Assembly: GCF_047971885.1 (NCBI RefSeq) | Contig: NZ_JBKEAE010000146.1 | Coordinates: 1-61,420 of the forward strand | Reading direction: 5' to 3' | DNA: 61,420 nucleotides | Source of the DNA: Tropicimonas sp047971885 | Lineage (GTDB): Bacteria; Pseudomonadota; Alphaproteobacteria; Rhodobacterales; Rhodobacteraceae | Shown here: piece by piece, positions 60,189 through 61,420 of the stretch | Position numbering within the stretch: position 1 is the first letter of the stretch | Layout of the letters: every line of letters starts with the position of its first letter | Translations under genes and position numbers: made by a program | Notes under the pieces: model-generated | What the model was told of the DNA's origin: nothing | Databases searched by the model: none | Seen by the model: the letters and a program-made list of their open reading frames with translations, nothing else

Positions 60189-61420
60189 ATGAAATATATG
60201 GCCACCTACGACCTGATGGAAGCGGTCCGCGTGACGAATGAATGGCTCGGGTCGACGGCCAAGGCCGCCTGCTCCCATCCGGTCTTCGGCCTGTCGGTGA
60301 ACCCCTTCCTCAAGCTCACCGAAGCCTGGGGCGAGGTAACCGAGCGCAGCTTCCAGCGCATGACGGCCAAACCCGACTGGAACATCAGTTCGGTGGTCGG
60401 TGAGGACGGGCGCGATCACCTGGTCGATATCATCAAGGTGATCACCAAGCCCTTTGGCGACCTGATCCATTTCGAGGTCCAGGGCCGGCGGCAGATGCAG
60501 CGCAAGGTACTGCTGGTAGCGCCGATGTCGGGGCATTACGCAACGCTCCTGCGCTCCACCGTCGTCTCGCTGCTGCCCGATTGCGAGATCTACATCACCG
60601 ACTGGCACAACGCCCGCGACATTCCGGTTTCCGCCGGCAAGTTCGATATCGAGGATTACACGCTCTATCTCGTGGATTTCCTGAAATACCTCGGCCCCGA
60701 TACCCATGTCATTGCAGTCTGCCAGCCGGCACCGCTGACACTCGCCGCAACGGCCTATCTGGCCGAACGCGATCCGGCGGCTCAGCCGAACTCGCTCACC
60801 CTGATCGGTGGCCCAATCGACCCGGGCGCCGCCCCGACCGAGGTGACCGATTTCGGACGAACCGTGACCATGGGCCAGCTCGAGCGGCACGTCCTGCAAC
60901 GTGTCGGGTTCAAATATGCCGGCGCCGGCCGCATGGTCTATCCAGGCCTTCAGCAGCTCGCCTCGTTCATGGCGATGAACGCCGAAACCCATGCCACCGC
61001 CTTCTTCGACCAGATCGTGCGCGTCGCTCAGGGCGAGGCGGCCGAGCACGACCGGCACAACCGTTTCTACGACGAATATCTTGCCGTCATGGACATGACG
61101 GCGGAATTCTACCTGTCCACGGTGAAACGCATCTTCAAGAAGCGCGAGATCGCGCGCGATGCCTTCACCGTGCGCGGCCAGCCGGTGAATATCGGCGCGA
61201 TCACCGACGTTGCGGTCAAGACGGTCGAGGGCGCAAACGACGACATCTCGGCCCCCGGCCAGTGCGTTGCGGCGCTCGACCTGCTGACCGGCCTTGATCC
61301 GTCGAAAAAGGCCAGCCATCTCGAACCCGGCGCCGGCCACTACGGCATCTTCGCCGGCAAGTCCTGGCGCAACAATATCCGGCCGCTGGTGCTGGATTTC
61401 ATCGACGCCAACATGTCCCA
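60189..61420 (+). CDS. phaZ: Intracellular PHA depolymerase (3' end outside window)
   Basis: The visible 410 residues cover most of an intracellular (granule-degrading) depolymerase. The active-site cysteine is Cys178 in VCQPAPL, the Cys-for-Ser lipase box of this type; an N-terminal helical region and LLVAPMSGHYATLLR precede it, and the C-terminal PHB_depo_C segment (EGANDDISAPGQC, and a His in GAGHYGIFAG) is present. The start is ATG 60189, with a second at 60198; GGAGA lies upstream. Only the last residues are lost at the window edge. Confidence 0.95.
   Translation, partial: MKYMATYDLMEAVRVTNEWLGSTAKAACSHPVFGLSVNPFLKLTEAWGEVTERSFQRMTAKPDWNISSVVGEDGRDHLVDIIKVITKPFGDLIHFEVQGRRQMQRKVLLVAPMSGHYATLLRSTVVSLLPDCEIYITDWHNARDIPVSAGKFDIEDYTLYLVDFLKYLGPDTHVIAVCQPAPLTLAATAYLAERDPAAQPNSLTLIGGPIDPGAAPTEVTDFGRTVTMGQLERHVLQRVGFKYAGAGRMVYPGLQQLASFMAMNAETHATAFFDQIVRVAQGEAAEHDRHNRFYDEYLAVMDMTAEFYLSTVKRIFKKREIARDAFTVRGQPVNIGAITDVAVKTVEGANDDISAPGQCVAALDLLTGLDPSKKASHLEPGAGHYGIFAGKSWRNNIRPLVLDFIDANMS

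Noticed and set aside
1..61420. CRISPR arrays, tRNA/rRNA genes, insertion sequences, prophage or integrative elements
   Set aside because: No regular direct repeats with spacers, cloverleaf arms, transposase, phage or conjugation genes were recognised. xerC is the housekeeping recombinase.

Overview
This is high-GC chromosomal DNA from an alphaproteobacterium, very probably a marine member of the Rhodobacterales (Roseobacter group). The evidence is the gene set: a DddP-type DMSP lyase with all of its published metal and catalytic residues, phosphatidylcholine synthase, Entner-Doudoroff edd/eda, a phaZ/phaC/phaP/phaR polyhydroxyalkanoate locus, and several small families typical of the group (DUF484 beside xerC, DUF2842 behind purA, DUF2927 lipoprotein, a stand-alone PIN protein behind an RlmI-like methyltransferase). 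I see no rRNA, tRNA, CRISPR array, insertion sequence or prophage. About 57 genes fill almost all of the window.

Layout. 1-5.4 kb (minus): prmA (cut by the window edge), a small P-loop kinase, msrA, an MFS transporter and priA. 5.4-8.3 kb (plus): a decayed transaldolase remnant, DUF484, xerC (apparent CTG start) and pcs. 8.4-16.8 kb (minus): ileS, a large DUF2339 membrane protein, and the ycjX-ycjF pair. 16.8-26 kb: truA, a 2Fe-2S ferredoxin, a 54-residue membrane protein, a DUF2927 lipoprotein, selO, a GNAT enzyme, a nucleoside hydrolase, a hydrolase-OsmC fusion and dddP. 26-29 kb: a 537-bp gene-free stretch with a 141-bp nested inverted repeat, then eda and edd. 29-34.8 kb: rlmI-PIN, M48 protease, DMT permease, VWA protein, aldo/keto reductase. 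34.9-41.1 kb (minus): rpiA-gor and hflK-hflC-DUF2065-degP. 41.3-51.4 kb: sdaA, thiamine pyrophosphokinase, a short hypothetical protein, purA-DUF2842, secG, pyrG, a PhzF enzyme, DUF1330, two tandem TerB-like proteins and an orphan binding-protein fold. 51.5-57 kb (plus): a polar amino-acid-type ABC transporter followed by a glutamine-synthetase-like ligase and a class I amidotransferase. 57-61.4 kb: phaR, phaP, phaC (minus) and divergent phaZ (cut by the window edge).

How parts work together. The PHA locus has a synthase, depolymerase, phasin and repressor, and carries boxes of the CTGC-N3-GCAG type, one of them inside the spacer of a good phaP promoter. The edd promoter likewise holds a perfect GTTAGCGCTAAC palindrome between -35 and -10, as for a LacI-family repressor. 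The ABC/ligase/amidotransferase cluster looks like a catabolic route through gamma-glutamylated amines, with an AT-rich 18-bp palindrome just ahead of the ligase. hflKC and degP form an envelope-quality-control block.

I did not find a clearly new multi-gene defence or biosynthetic system. The most interesting signals are regulatory or structural: the nested inverted repeat beside dddP, the palindromes, the fsa relic, the CTG start of xerC, and the TerB-TerB-binding-protein operon.
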